In this document: piece by piece, positions 6,338 to 14,241 of the stretch
Layout: each line of letters begins with the position of its first letter
How positions within the stretch are numbered: position 1 is the stretch's first letter
NCBI GenBank assembly: GCA_036845225.1
Contig: DAIUEJ010000041.1
Location: 1 to 22,441, forward strand
DNA: 22,441 bases
Direction of reading: 5' to 3'
Origin: FEN-680 sp036845225
GTDB taxonomy: Bacteria; Actinomycetota; Geothermincolia; Fen-727; Anoxymicrobiaceae
Program-made: the position numbers and the translations under genes
The notes under the pieces: generated by a model
What the model was told of the DNA's origin: nothing
Seen by the model: the letters and a program-made list of their open reading frames with translations, nothing else
Databases searched by the model: none

Positions 6338-7723
6338 TCAGGTGATGTACCGCAAGAACCTCTGAGCCAGTTTCTGCGCGTTTTTGTACGGCGGATACCG
6401 CAGGTAGATGTCGACGAGGAACGACCTGTCCACGATGCCCTTCATGTTGGAGAAGGTCTCGAAAGTCCACTTGCCGTGGTAGCGCCCGAAGCCGCTTATC
6501 CCGACGCCGCCGAACGGCACGCGGGGGTTCGAGTAATGGATCATGGTGTCGTTGATGCAAGCGCCTCCTGAGGTCGTATCTCGCATCACTCGCTCCTGCT
6601 TCGCCCTGTCACGCGTGAAGACGTAGAGGGACAGGGGCTTCGGCCTCGAGCGGACGATATCGATCGCCTCCTGCAAGTCTTCATAAACGATGACCGGCAG
6701 GACCGGCCCGAAGATCTCCTCCTGCATAACCTTGTGCTCGAGGGTCACGTTGTCGATGACGGTTGGTGCGATGTAGCGGGTGCCGGCGTCGGTCTGCCCG
6801 CCGGCGATGATGTCGCCCTCGCCGAGGAGAGCCGAGATCCGCTCGAAGTGCTTGTCGCTCACGATACGCGGGTAGTCCGGGCTGGCCTTCGGGTCGTCAC
6901 CGTAGAAACGGGTGATGTAGCCTTTGATGGCTTCAAGCAGCGCGTCCTTGACCCGTCTGTTCACGAGCAGGTAATCGGGCGCGATGCATGTCTGGCCGGC
7001 GTTGAAATACTTTCCCCATGTTATGCGGCGCGCCGCGATGTCGACGTCGATGTCCGGCTCGACTATGCACGGGCTCTTGCCACCCAGCTCGAGGGTCACC
7101 GGCGTAAGGTTCTTCGAAGCCGCTTCCATCACCACTTTCCCGACCACGCTCCCGCCCGTGTAGAAGATGTAGTCGAACCGCTCTGCCAGCAGCGCCTGCG
7201 CCTCGCCCGCCCCGCCTTCCACCGCCGTGACGAATGCCGGGTCGAAGTTCTCCCGGATGATCCTGGCGGTGACCGCCGCCGTTGCCGGCGCGATCTCGGA
7301 CGGCTTCAGCACCGCGCAGTTGCCCGCGGCGATTGCCCCCGTGAGCGGCTCGATCACCAGGTCCATGGGGTAGTTCCACGGGCCGATGATGAGGGCGACC
7401 CCAACGGGCTCGGGGTACACGTGGCTTGACGCCAGGAACAAGTACGCGGGCGTGTGGACGCGCCTGGGCCTCGCCCACCACGAGAGCCGCTTCAGCGTGT
7501 AGTCGATGCCGCTGGTGACCTGGCTGATCTCGGCCACATACGCCTCGAACGCGGGCTTGTTCATGTCCTCCTTCAACGCCTTCAGGATGGCGGAGGAGTT
7601 GCCCATGACGGCGCGCTTCAATACCCTGAGTTGCTCTCGTCTGAAGTCGAGGTCCTTCGTCCTGCCCGTCTCGAAGAAATCGCGCTGTGCGCGGACGATG
7701 TCTTGTGCCGTGGTGGTCTCCAT
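6338..7723 (-). CDS. Aldehyde dehydrogenase, class 3 (ALDH3/AldX-like)
   Basis: The product is 461 residues, the short length typical of class 3 enzymes. The ATG at 7723 follows AAAGGGGGGATGCCGG. Catalytic features are present: N117 in GPWNYP, K140 of the cofactor site in VLKPSE, the general base E212 in LELGGKSP, and the nucleophile C246 in NAGQTCIAPDY. The C-terminus holds PFGGVGISGFGRYHGKWTFETFS, typical of fatty-aldehyde and coniferyl-aldehyde dehydrogenases of this class, and ends in a basic amphipathic tail. It oxidises an aldehyde to the acid with NAD(P)+; long-chain aldehydes are likely but not proven. It is divergent from the hemerythrin-domain gene and followed by repeat element D. 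Confidence 0.93.
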   Translation of the reverse strand: METTTAQDIVRAQRDFFETGRTKDLDFRREQLRVLKRAVMGNSSAILKALKEDMNKPAFEAYVAEISQVTSGIDYTLKRLSWWARPRRVHTPAYLFLASSHVYPEPVGVALIIGPWNYPMDLVIEPLTGAIAAGNCAVLKPSEIAPATAAVTARIIRENFDPAFVTAVEGGAGEAQALLAERFDYIFYTGGSVVGKVVMEAASKNLTPVTLELGGKSPCIVEPDIDVDIAARRITWGKYFNAGQTCIAPDYLLVNRRVKDALLEAIKGYITRFYGDDPKASPDYPRIVSDKHFERISALLGEGDIIAGGQTDAGTRYIAPTVIDNVTLEHKVMQEEIFGPVLPVIVYEDLQEAIDIVRSRPKPLSLYVFTRDRAKQERVMRDTTSGGACINDTMIHYSNPRVPFGGVGISGFGRYHGKWTFETFSNMKGIVDRSFLVDIYLRYPPYKNAQKLAQRFLRYIT

Positions 7724-7869
7724 CCGGCATCCCCCCTTTTGCCTGCTCTATTTCGTTGCCGGCCGATGGCATCCTCCGCCGCCGTCCTCCCCCGGCACAG
7801 GAAACCCCTTTCGCGGGTAGAACCCGTGTACTGTGGTCTGCATCACTTAGACGAGTCAGGGAGGCTGAG

Positions 7870-8530
7870 ATGGAAAGCGAAACCAGGCAACAGACAAAGC
7901 CGAACGTCGGAGCGACTCTCCTGATGGTCCACGCTGTCATCACGAGAGGCCTCGAGGTGGCGCGGGACAGCGCCGAGGCCCAGGAAGGCACCCCGCCGGG
8001 CGACGCGCGGCAGGGTTACGCGGATTACCTCCACAGCCTCGCGTCTTATCTCCACGGCCATCACCTGACCGAAGACGACCTGGTGTTCCCGTACTTCAAG
8101 AAGATCGTCCCCGACGCCCCTTACGAGAAGTTGTCCGCCGACCACAAGACGATGGAGCCGAACATCCGCGCGCTCGACGAGGGAGGCGATTTCTGGAAGT
8201 CCGGCGACGACGCCCGGATGGCGGAGATCGTGGCCGCGCTCGATTTCCTCCGGGAGATGTGGTACCCGCATATCACCATCGAAGAAGGCTTCTGCGACCC
8301 GGAGAAGCTCGACAAGATGCTTCCCACCGAAGAACACGTCCGGCTCATCCCAGTACTCCATGGAAAACTCGGGGCCCGATTACCTCATCGTCCCGTTCTT
8401 CCTCTTCAGCCTGCCGCCCGACCAGCGGGCGCGAGTGGCAGCGGTGATGCCACCGATAGTCATGGAGCAGATGGTCCCTGTCACCTGGAAAGACATGTGG
8501 GCGCCGATGAAGCCCTTCCTTCTCGACTGA
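7870..8530 (+). pseudogene. Hemerythrin-domain gene interrupted by a frameshift
   Basis: The ATG at 7870 follows AGGGAGGCTGAG. The first frame encodes a four-helix hemerythrin-like domain with metal ligands H21, H64/H65, E68, H92, H134 and E138 (HGHHLTEDDLVFPYF, DHKTMEPNI, YPHITIEEGF). After EEHVRLI (8326-8349) the homologous continuation is in another frame from about 8348: SQYSMENSGPDYLIVPFF and then VTWKDMWAPMKPFLLD, stopping at TGA 8528-8530. Without a frame change the reading frame runs to 8616 with low-complexity, unrelated residues. The net shift equals one extra base or two missing, for example loss of one TC in CTCATC(TC)CCAG. Such proteins bind a di-iron centre for O2, NO or iron sensing. 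It may be a true pseudogene, a recoded gene or a sequencing error. Confidence 0.8.
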
Positions 8531-8534
8531 AAAC

Positions 8535-8557
8535 GGGGGTCATGCCTATTCTATTTG
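8535..8557 (+). repeat. Repeat element E (half element)
   Basis: GGGGGTCATGCCTATTCTATTT begins 4 bases after the TGA of the hemerythrin-domain gene. The first part matches the GGGGTCAGGC core with one change. No complementary arm follows, so it is a decayed or half copy. Confidence 0.4.
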
Positions 8558-8729
8558 GCGGGCCTTCGTTACGAATGAACGGACGTCAAGCCACCGCACA
8601 TGAACCATCTGCCTGACGAGATTGGATCAGCTCCCCGTTTTTTCGCGAGTTGACTTGCATGGCCGGGGCGAGCGGAAGAGAATCTCAATGGTCGACTCGT
8701 CCGCATCCCGGCGTTCAGGAGAAGTCAAG

Positions 8730-9131
8730 ATGAACAGAAACGCGATCCGGCTGGCAGCCGCGATCATCCCGGCACTCGTCGTGTTGCTCGTGATCTCGGG
8801 CTGCGGGACGCCCCGGGATGTCTCGACTCCGCGCAAAGCCCTGCTGGGCCACTGGAAGAACACCGTCCCCGGTTCCAAGACCCGGACCTACTTCTCAGAG
8901 TCTTCGGTAACCTACACCGGGCAAGGGAGCGAGTACAAGATCCCTTACTCCGTGATAAAGGAAGACCCTGGTGCGTTCACCCTCTTTATCAGGCTGGGAC
9001 AGCAGACCTCGACGACGACGCGCACTGATGAGGTCACGTTCTCGACCGACCGCAAGACTATGGACCTGCTTCCCTCCGGCATCCCGGAGAAGCTCCAGTA
9101 CACCTACGTCGACAGCCGTCAGGCGCCGTAG
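8730..9131 (+). CDS. Small lipoprotein, paralogue 1
   Basis: The product is 133 residues from the ATG at 8730, preceded by GGAGAAGTCAAG. Upstream in-frame starts lack a ribosome site and would spoil the signal peptide. MNRNAIR, a hydrophobic core and the lipobox VISGC place the lipidated cysteine at residue 25. The mature protein starts CGTPRDVSTPRKALLGHWKN, nearly the same as the next gene, then predicted beta strands with Thr/Ser-rich turns. The GHWKN start and all-beta pattern recall small lipocalin-like folds, but I cannot assign a family. It is probably anchored on the outer face of the membrane. It is the upstream member of a tandem duplication. Confidence 0.75.
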   Translation: MNRNAIRLAAAIIPALVVLLVISGCGTPRDVSTPRKALLGHWKNTVPGSKTRTYFSESSVTYTGQGSEYKIPYSVIKEDPGAFTLFIRLGQQTSTTTRTDEVTFSTDRKTMDLLPSGIPEKLQYTYVDSRQAP

Positions 9132-9210
9132 GCACGGGACCTTTCGTTACCCATCGAAACCCATTCGTTCTCCATAGCACCGCGTTGGTTCCTCCGGGGC
9201 GACCTCGGAA

Positions 9211-9239
9211 AAGACAAATGACCTGAAATTCAGTAGAAT
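9211..9239 (+). promoter_or_regulatory. Promoter for lipoprotein paralogue 2
   Basis: AAGACA (9211-9216) and TAGAAT (9234-9239) are separated by 17 bases, matching 4/6 and 5/6 of the housekeeping consensus. Transcription would start near 9246, which excludes the upstream TTG at 9243 as a start and supports the ATG at 9276. It also suggests the second paralogue is transcribed on its own. Confidence 0.55.
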
Positions 9240-9275
9240 CTTTTGTGGCGGGTGGCAACTCGAAGAGTGATGTTG

Positions 9276-9734
9276 ATGAGCTGGACGCATAAGGGCCCGC
9301 TGATACTTATCGTCGCGGTAGCGGTCGTCATGACGTCCGTTGCAGGCTGCGGCATGCCTCGAGATATCTCAACACCACGCAAGGCCCTGCTCGGGCACTG
9401 GAAGAACATCGTCCCCGGTTCGACCACTGAGCTCTACTACAACGAGAAATACGTTGTCTTCTCCGGCAAGCGCAAGGAGTACCAGCTGGTCTATGACGTG
9501 CTGGGCGAGAGCAATCCCGACTCCTCGCTCGTCATCAAGCTGATAGGCGCGAACGCTGATGTTGCGCTCACTGACAAGCTGGTCTTCTCGAGCGACAGGA
9601 ATACCATCGAGGTATACCGTACGGGACTGTCGTACAAGCTGAAGTTCTCATACCTCGACGAGCGCCGAGAGCCCGACGGTTACGTCGCACGGCAGCCGAC
9701 CGCCATCACGGCCCAGGATAGAGCAGTTCCGTAA
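9276..9734 (+). CDS. Small lipoprotein, paralogue 2
   Basis: The product is 152 residues from the ATG at 9276, eight bases after GAAGAG and about 30 bases from a predicted transcription start. The signal peptide ends in the lipobox SVAGC, with the lipidated cysteine again at residue 25. CGMPRDISTPRKALLGHWKN matches paralogue 1 in 18 of 20 residues, whereas the remainder is much more diverged (ELYYNEKYVVFSG against RTYFSESSVTYTG). The C-terminus is about 20 residues longer than in paralogue 1, and this extension runs 29 bases into the convergent deacetylase gene. Function is unknown; a lipid-anchored extracytoplasmic beta protein is likely. Confidence 0.75.
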   Translation: MSWTHKGPLILIVAVAVVMTSVAGCGMPRDISTPRKALLGHWKNIVPGSTTELYYNEKYVVFSGKRKEYQLVYDVLGESNPDSSLVIKLIGANADVALTDKLVFSSDRNTIEVYRTGLSYKLKFSYLDERREPDGYVARQPTAITAQDRAVP

Positions 9735-11787
9735 GGGTCACCAGGGTGAAGCCGCGCGCGCGCAGGCCGTCGATTATCGCCGGCAGGGCCGCAACGCTCG
9801 TGTTCCTGTCGTGCATCAGGACGATGGCTCCCGGGCCGGACTGTCCCACCACCGTGTTGATCACCGTCTGCACAGAGTTCTTCGCGTTCCAGTCCTGGGG
9901 GTCGACGCTCCAGTAGACCGAGAGGTAGCCCAGCGAGTTCACCTGTCTGACCAGGCCGGCGTTGCGCTCCCCGCCCGGGAACCTGAAGAACGGTTTCGTG
10001 GTGAGGCCCGTGTCCTGGTTGACGGCCGCCTCGGGGTTGGCTAGCTCCCAGACTACGCGGTCGGGGGATATCTGTGTGAACCGAGGATGGCTCGTGCCAT
10101 GGTTGCCAAACTCGTTGCCCTCGTCGGCGATGCGCACCACGACGCCCGGCGAACCGGCGGCAACTTTGTTGAGCAGGAAGCACGTCGCGTGGACGCCCTT
10201 CTGCTTCAGGATGTCCAGTAGCTTTGAGGTATTAGCCCCGCTGGTCTCGCAGTCGAATGTCAGGGCGACCCACGGGCGGGACTTGTTGCCGTGGACGATG
10301 TCCCCCCATCCCCAGGCCGCCGCGACCGCGTTCTTGTCCATTGTGCGCCAGCGGTCGGCGAAGTACATCGGGCGCTCCGCAACGATGGGCACCCCGTTTG
10401 CGGACTCCACCTTGATGCTCACGTCGCCACCGGCGTCGTCGCGCCTGCCTATCCCCAGGTTGTTGTCGTGCACCGCGATCGTGAACCTGCTCCTGGCGGG
10501 GACCTCGATGCCGCTCTTGTTCTCGGCCTGGTTGTCGCCGCGGAAGTAAGTCACGTTGACGATAGCCTTCTCGCCGCCGGGGTTGGAGAGGCACAGGTAG
10601 GTGTCGAAGCCCTCCCGGGTGCAGCCCTCCGCGAAGTACCAGCGCCGGGCGGGCCCCTTGGCCCCCACCACGTCATGGCCTCCGCTCCAGAACGGGCGGT
10701 ACATGAAGTAGGTGACGCGCTCGGCGACCACGGGTACCCGGTTGGTCGCGTGGACCGTTGCGCTGAAGTCGCCGTGAGCGTCGTCGTGCCGGCCGATTCC
10801 CAGGTTGTCGTCGTGCGTGGCGATAGTCAGTCGGCTGCCGGGCGCGACCGCTATCCCCTTGCGCTCCACGTTGTTGCCGTCACCGCAGAGGTAACTCACG
10901 TCGACCGTGGCTTCCTTCGCGCACGGGTTTGCGATGCAGAGGTAGGTGTCGAACCCCGAGCGCGTGGTGCCCTCGGCGAAGTACCAGTCTTCGCGCGCCG
11001 CGTCGGCGCCTACCACGTCGTGCCCGCCGTTCAGGTACGGGCGGTAGCTGAAGTACGTCGCGCGCTCGGCGACAATAGGCGTGGTTCCACTGGTGCGGAG
11101 CCGCACGCTGAAGTCGCCGCTCGAGTCGTTGTGCCGGCCGATGCCGAGATTGTCGTCATGGGCGGCGATTGTGAAGCGGCTGCGCGGCGCGACCTTCACG
11201 CCGCTTCGAGCGACCCGCGACCCGTTCACCAGGAAGTAATCGATTTCAACAGAGGCTTCCAGGTCCCCGGGGTTCTGCAGGCAGAGGTAGGTATCGAACC
11301 CGTCCCGGGTGGTGCCCTCCGCGAAGTACCATGTCGGCTTCGGGCTGGTGGCGCCGAGAACGTCGTGCCCCCCGGACCACGCGCCCTTGTAGTTGAAGTA
11401 CATCGGGCGCTCGACCACCAGCGGCTCGCTGGCGCTGATCTTTATCGATACGTCGCTCTCGGGCGGGACCTCGTTGTTGATGTTGATGGTGGTACGGCTC
11501 GTGGGGACCAGGTCGTACTGGCGTTTGATGGTCTCTCCCGTCCCGAGCATGTATGAGAACTCGGCCAGAGAGACTCTTCCCCCGGGGTTCAGCAGGCAGA
11601 CGTACTCGTTGAAGCCCGACCGCGTCGTGCCCTCGGCGAAGTACCAGGTCCGGGACGGCGCGCCCGTTAGACCCACGGTATCCGAGCCGCCGTTGGACAT
11701 GGCGCTCGCCCACGCCGGAGCGAGGGCGCAACACAAAACCACTATTATCCCTGTCAATGCGGATTTCTTGAGACCGATGATCAACAC
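9706..11787 (-). CDS. Secreted polysaccharide deacetylase with four WYFAEGTT surface repeats
   Basis: The product is 693 residues from the GTG at 11785-11787, which has GGAAG seven bases upstream. An earlier in-frame GTG at 11844 overlaps repeat element F and lacks a site. A signal peptide (LIIGLKKSALTGIIVVLCCALAPAWASA) is followed by four tandem repeats of about 105-115 residues starting at W48, W153, W268 and W383. Each opens with WYFAEGxTRxGFxxYxCLxNP and ends with VAERxxYF...GGHDVxGA. The C-terminal NodB domain (about 500-690) has TFDCE (D512 as candidate catalytic base), HGTSH (H563 and H567), RFPGG and IVLMHD. The metal-binding Asp of the usual TFDDG is Cys here; PdaA-type enzymes also lack it. 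It likely removes N-acetyl groups from peptidoglycan or another surface polymer, with the repeats acting as stalk or binding modules (DUF5719-like, tentative). Confidence 0.85.
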   Translation of the reverse strand: MLIIGLKKSALTGIIVVLCCALAPAWASAMSNGGSDTVGLTGAPSRTWYFAEGTTRSGFNEYVCLLNPGGRVSLAEFSYMLGTGETIKRQYDLVPTSRTTININNEVPPESDVSIKISASEPLVVERPMYFNYKGAWSGGHDVLGATSPKPTWYFAEGTTRDGFDTYLCLQNPGDLEASVEIDYFLVNGSRVARSGVKVAPRSRFTIAAHDDNLGIGRHNDSSGDFSVRLRTSGTTPIVAERATYFSYRPYLNGGHDVVGADAAREDWYFAEGTTRSGFDTYLCIANPCAKEATVDVSYLCGDGNNVERKGIAVAPGSRLTIATHDDNLGIGRHDDAHGDFSATVHATNRVPVVAERVTYFMYRPFWSGGHDVVGAKGPARRWYFAEGCTREGFDTYLCLSNPGGEKAIVNVTYFRGDNQAENKSGIEVPARSRFTIAVHDNNLGIGRRDDAGGDVSIKVESANGVPIVAERPMYFADRWRTMDKNAVAAAWGWGDIVHGNKSRPWVALTFDCETSGANTSKLLDILKQKGVHATCFLLNKVAAGSPGVVVRIADEGNEFGNHGTSHPRFTQISPDRVVWELANPEAAVNQDTGLTTKPFFRFPGGERNAGLVRQVNSLGYLSVYWSVDPQDWNAKNSVQTVINTVVGQSGPGAIVLMHDRNTSVAALPAIIDGLRARGFTLVTLTELLYPGP

Positions 11788-11840
11788 CTCGCCACTTCCG
11801 GCGCGTGGCTGAACCCTGGATTCTGACATTCTAACAGAAA

Positions 11841-11864
11841 GCACCAGTGGGGTCAGTCACCAGG
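11841..11864 (+). repeat. Repeat element F (decayed half element)
   Basis: GCACCAGTGGGGTCAGTCACC (11841-11861) matches the left arm of element D (GCACCACTGGGGTCAGGCACC) at 19 of 21 positions. The right arm is absent. It lies between the prepilin-like gene and the deacetylase gene, 66 bases from the prepilin stop and just upstream of the deacetylase start region. Confidence 0.6.
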
Positions 11865-11930
11865 GGAGCACCACGTGAGGTAAGAAGCGTGAGTTACAGG
11901 TTACCGGCCAGCTGGCTTTCAGTGGTGAAT

Positions 11931-12965
11931 CTAGTGGTCTATGACCTTGACGTTGGTGCTCCCCGAGAAGTTGTTCCCGTTGGTATATTGTCCGTTGACT
12001 GTGAGGGGAACAGCGTTGCCTGCCTGCAGTCCCGTCAGGTCCTGCCGGTCGAACTTGATGATGACCTTGCCCGACTCGTTGACCTTAACATCGATCGCGT
12101 GAGCGTTTCCGCAGGTCACGGTAGACATGTTGATGCAGTTCACGTTGAAACCGGGATAGACCGTCAGCTCCACCTCGAAGTTGCAGTTGAAACTGCCGTT
12201 GCTGGCTACGTTAATAGTCCCCGGGTTGACTGCCAGGTTGTCTATCGTAGGGGGACCCGGAGGGTAGTTGACGTCGTCGGGCTCGTCCCACACGAAGTCC
12301 TCGGATGTCACTACCCGTCCCTGGTAGAAGGTGAGGATGTGGAGGGTCCCCGCCTTCTCGACCACCATCATGCTCAGGTACTTGTGGTCGGTGTTCTCGA
12401 ACCACTTGCTGTCGAGGTAATAGGAGTTGTAGAGGACCGCGACCTTACCCGGCAGTTTGCTGAGGTCGGAGGAGCCCCCTGCCGAATCTATCATGTTCCC
12501 ATTCTTGTAGTACCCGTTTATAGAGAAGTTGAAACCGGGACCCACCTGCGCCAGGACGTCGGGGCTGGGGGAAAGGCTGGCAAGCATGGTAGAGGAATCA
12601 TCTCTGGCCAGAGACCCCGAAGCGTTCATGTCCACCCAGGGGATCTTGGTCTGTCTGGCGCTTATGTACTGAGCGTCCACGGCAGTAGAGCCGTCTATAT
12701 AGCACTCACCGCCGACCGGGAAAGAGTTCTTCTCAATGATCGCGAACCAGATGCTGTTGTGTATTTCTTCCGCGGCCTTGATATTGTACTCGGCTACGGT
12801 CTTATCGGCCTTGGACTCCAGGCTCAGGAAGACGGGTATGGCGATAGCGACGAGGATTGCGATGATAATGATGACGACCATGAGTTCGATGAGGGTGAAG
12901 GCATCCTGGCGGCGCAGACGCCCTTTGCTGCTATGTAGTATGAAGCCGAACAACCCCTTCGACAC
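11931..12965 (-). CDS. Type IV prepilin-like protein with N-terminal methylation motif
   Basis: The product is 344 residues from the GTG at 12963-12965, seven bases after a perfect AGGAGGT. A 22-residue basic leader (KGRLRRQDA) precedes FTLIELMVVIIIIAILVAIAIPVF, the class III prepilin signal. Cleavage by PilD-type peptidase after A22 would leave Phe at +1 and the conserved Glu at +5 (E27). The helix continues into a long C-terminal domain of about 300 residues, larger than most major pilins. Two cysteines (CINMSTVTC) and another pair could form disulphides, and the last part (about 250-344) looks beta-rich and domain-like. It could be a minor pilin, pseudopilin or adhesin tip. No pilus assembly ATPase or platform gene is in the window. 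Confidence 0.85.
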   Translation of the reverse strand: MSKGLFGFILHSSKGRLRRQDAFTLIELMVVIIIIAILVAIAIPVFLSLESKADKTVAEYNIKAAEEIHNSIWFAIIEKNSFPVGGECYIDGSTAVDAQYISARQTKIPWVDMNASGSLARDDSSTMLASLSPSPDVLAQVGPGFNFSINGYYKNGNMIDSAGGSSDLSKLPGKVAVLYNSYYLDSKWFENTDHKYLSMMVVEKAGTLHILTFYQGRVVTSEDFVWDEPDDVNYPPGPPTIDNLAVNPGTINVASNGSFNCNFEVELTVYPGFNVNCINMSTVTCGNAHAIDVKVNESGKVIIKFDRQDLTGLQAGNAVPLTVNGQYTNGNNFSGSTNVKVIDH

Positions 12966-13023
12966 CCGTTAACCTCCTGTAGGCCTGATGGGTTCGCCTA
13001 CCGGTAATATCGGTACTTTAGAC

Positions 13024-13076
13024 GGGTGACGTGAGATAAAAGAACGGGTTAGGCATTTTTCACCCAAATGGGTGAC
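13024..13076. promoter_or_regulatory. GGGTGA/TCACCC repeats upstream of the prepilin gene
   Basis: TCACCCA (13060-13066) and TGGGTGA (13069-13075) form a 7-bp inverted repeat around AA. The same GGGTGAC word recurs as a direct copy at 13024-13030. They lie 60-110 bases upstream of the prepilin start. The dyad is followed by A-rich rather than T-rich sequence on the transcribed strand, so an operator is more likely than a terminator. The regulator is unknown. Confidence 0.35.
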
Positions 13077-13129
13077 CGACAGCGTGCCCGGCCTCACCTG
13101 AAGTCACCGACATGGCGGGCAGACGACCG

Positions 13130-14134
13130 TCATCTGGAGTCAGATGCGGCCCCGGGTAGCGCGTTCTCTCGGGTGTAATCCTTCGCGAGCTTGACCGCGG
13201 AGACGAGGATCACAGGCATCATCGTGAAGAACCCGATGAGCGCGACCTGGTTCATCCCGTTCTCGAACCAGTTCATCTCGAGCACGACGACGACCACGGT
13301 GTAATAGATGTACGCATAGACCAGGAGCGGGACCGTGTTGATCAGCTTCTCAGAGATCAGGTTCCGCTTCTGGAATATCATGTAGAAGATGAAGACGATG
13401 AAGAACGGCGCGAGCCACCAGCCCACGAAGTTGCCGATCGGCACGCCGCCACCGCCCTTCCACACCTTCAGCTCCTTGAGGTAGGGGCCGCCCTTCCACC
13501 ACCACCATGCCTCTTTTCCAACGGCCGTGGACCACACCTTGGATGTCGCAAACGGGTCCACCATCATGTCCCAGGCGCAGACCAGGGTCGCCGAGGCTGC
13601 CGCGAGCAAGAGCCCCCAGAGGGTCTTTCCCCACCAGGACTTCGCCTGCTTCTCCCCTCGCAGCCCGATGAGCCAGTCGATGAGCATGTAGGCGGCGTAG
13701 ATGATGACCGACCAGGTGACGATGATGACGATGGGGACGCCGCCGATCCGCGGCCCGAGCGTGCCGGTGTACTTGTATTGCCCGAAGAACCACGCGTAGT
13801 TGTGGCCGATGAACTCGCAGAACCACGAGATCCCCCACGCGATGAGGAAGAACGCGATGGTCTGGCGCCTTCCCTTTACTATCCACGAGTGCCAGATGCA
13901 GATCGCGAGCATGGACAGCATCGCGAACGCCACGGCGTCCGGGCGGAGAGGTGGCTTGTGTATCGCCCAGCTCACTATATGGACGATGGTCGTCATGAAG
14001 AAGTAGAAAAGGATGATGAGGACCATGGCCCGCTGCGGTCTGGTCGATTCTTTCCAGGCCTTGACGACAGGCTTGAGTGCGGGTGCTTCCTGCTGCGCGG
14101 CTTGCTCTTCCAGGGCTCCCCCTTTCACCACCAC
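13130..14134 (-). CDS. CruF-like carotenoid biosynthesis membrane protein (DUF422)
   Basis: The product is 334 residues if started at the GTG at 14134. Three GTG codons in a row make the exact start uncertain and no clear ribosome site is seen. About eight membrane helices are predicted. The family hallmarks are CEFIGHNYAWFFGQYKYTGTLGPRIGGVPI (about 105-134), where CruF has E-x-G...FG-Y-Y-T...LGP...GVP, and the later AWDMMVDPFATSKVWSTAV...GVPIGNFVGWW with the conserved acidic D-x-x-x-DP and N-F-x-GW. Known members are 1',2'-hydratases of carotenoids, including bisanhydrobacterioruberin hydratase. Here it likely modifies a carotenoid or related polyprenoid in the membrane. It lies downstream of the ABC transporter pair on the same strand, separated by 107 bases that hold repeat element K. 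Confidence 0.75.
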   Translation of the reverse strand: MVVKGGALEEQAAQQEAPALKPVVKAWKESTRPQRAMVLIILFYFFMTTIVHIVSWAIHKPPLRPDAVAFAMLSMLAICIWHSWIVKGRRQTIAFFLIAWGISWFCEFIGHNYAWFFGQYKYTGTLGPRIGGVPIVIIVTWSVIIYAAYMLIDWLIGLRGEKQAKSWWGKTLWGLLLAAASATLVCAWDMMVDPFATSKVWSTAVGKEAWWWWKGGPYLKELKVWKGGGGVPIGNFVGWWLAPFFIVFIFYMIFQKRNLISEKLINTVPLLVYAYIYYTVVVVVLEMNWFENGMNQVALIGFFTMMPVILVSAVKLAKDYTRENALPGAASDSR

Positions 14135-14218
14135 CGCCAGGATTCTATCAGAAGATGGAGCGGGAGAAGCCGCGCCTCACCTCAAGAGTGGAAATAAAAG
14201 TAGAAAACGAACGACGAA

Positions 14219-14235
14219 CACCGGTGTCTGGCCTC
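14219..14235 (-). repeat. Repeat element K (decayed half element)
   Basis: On the minus strand GAGGCCAGACACCGGTG matches GGGGTCAGGCACCGGTG from element D at 14 of 17 positions. It begins 6 bases after the stop of the ABC permease gene, the typical site for this family. Confidence 0.4.
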
Positions 14236-14241
14236 CGATTT

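Noticed and set aside
10340..11646. The tandem repeats in the deacetylase gene as a CRISPR or satellite array
   Set aside because: They are about 345-bp coding repeats with diverged DNA, in frame, and encode recognisable protein modules.
13060..13075. TCACCCA/TGGGTGA dyad as a terminator of the CruF-like gene
   Set aside because: On the minus strand it is followed by AAAAA, not a T-tract, so it does not fit an intrinsic terminator.
13060..13076. Possible sigma-54 promoter (TGGGTGAAAAATGCC on the minus strand) upstream of the prepilin
   Set aside because: The GG and GC dinucleotides are 9 rather than 10 bases apart and the TTGCA box is poor.
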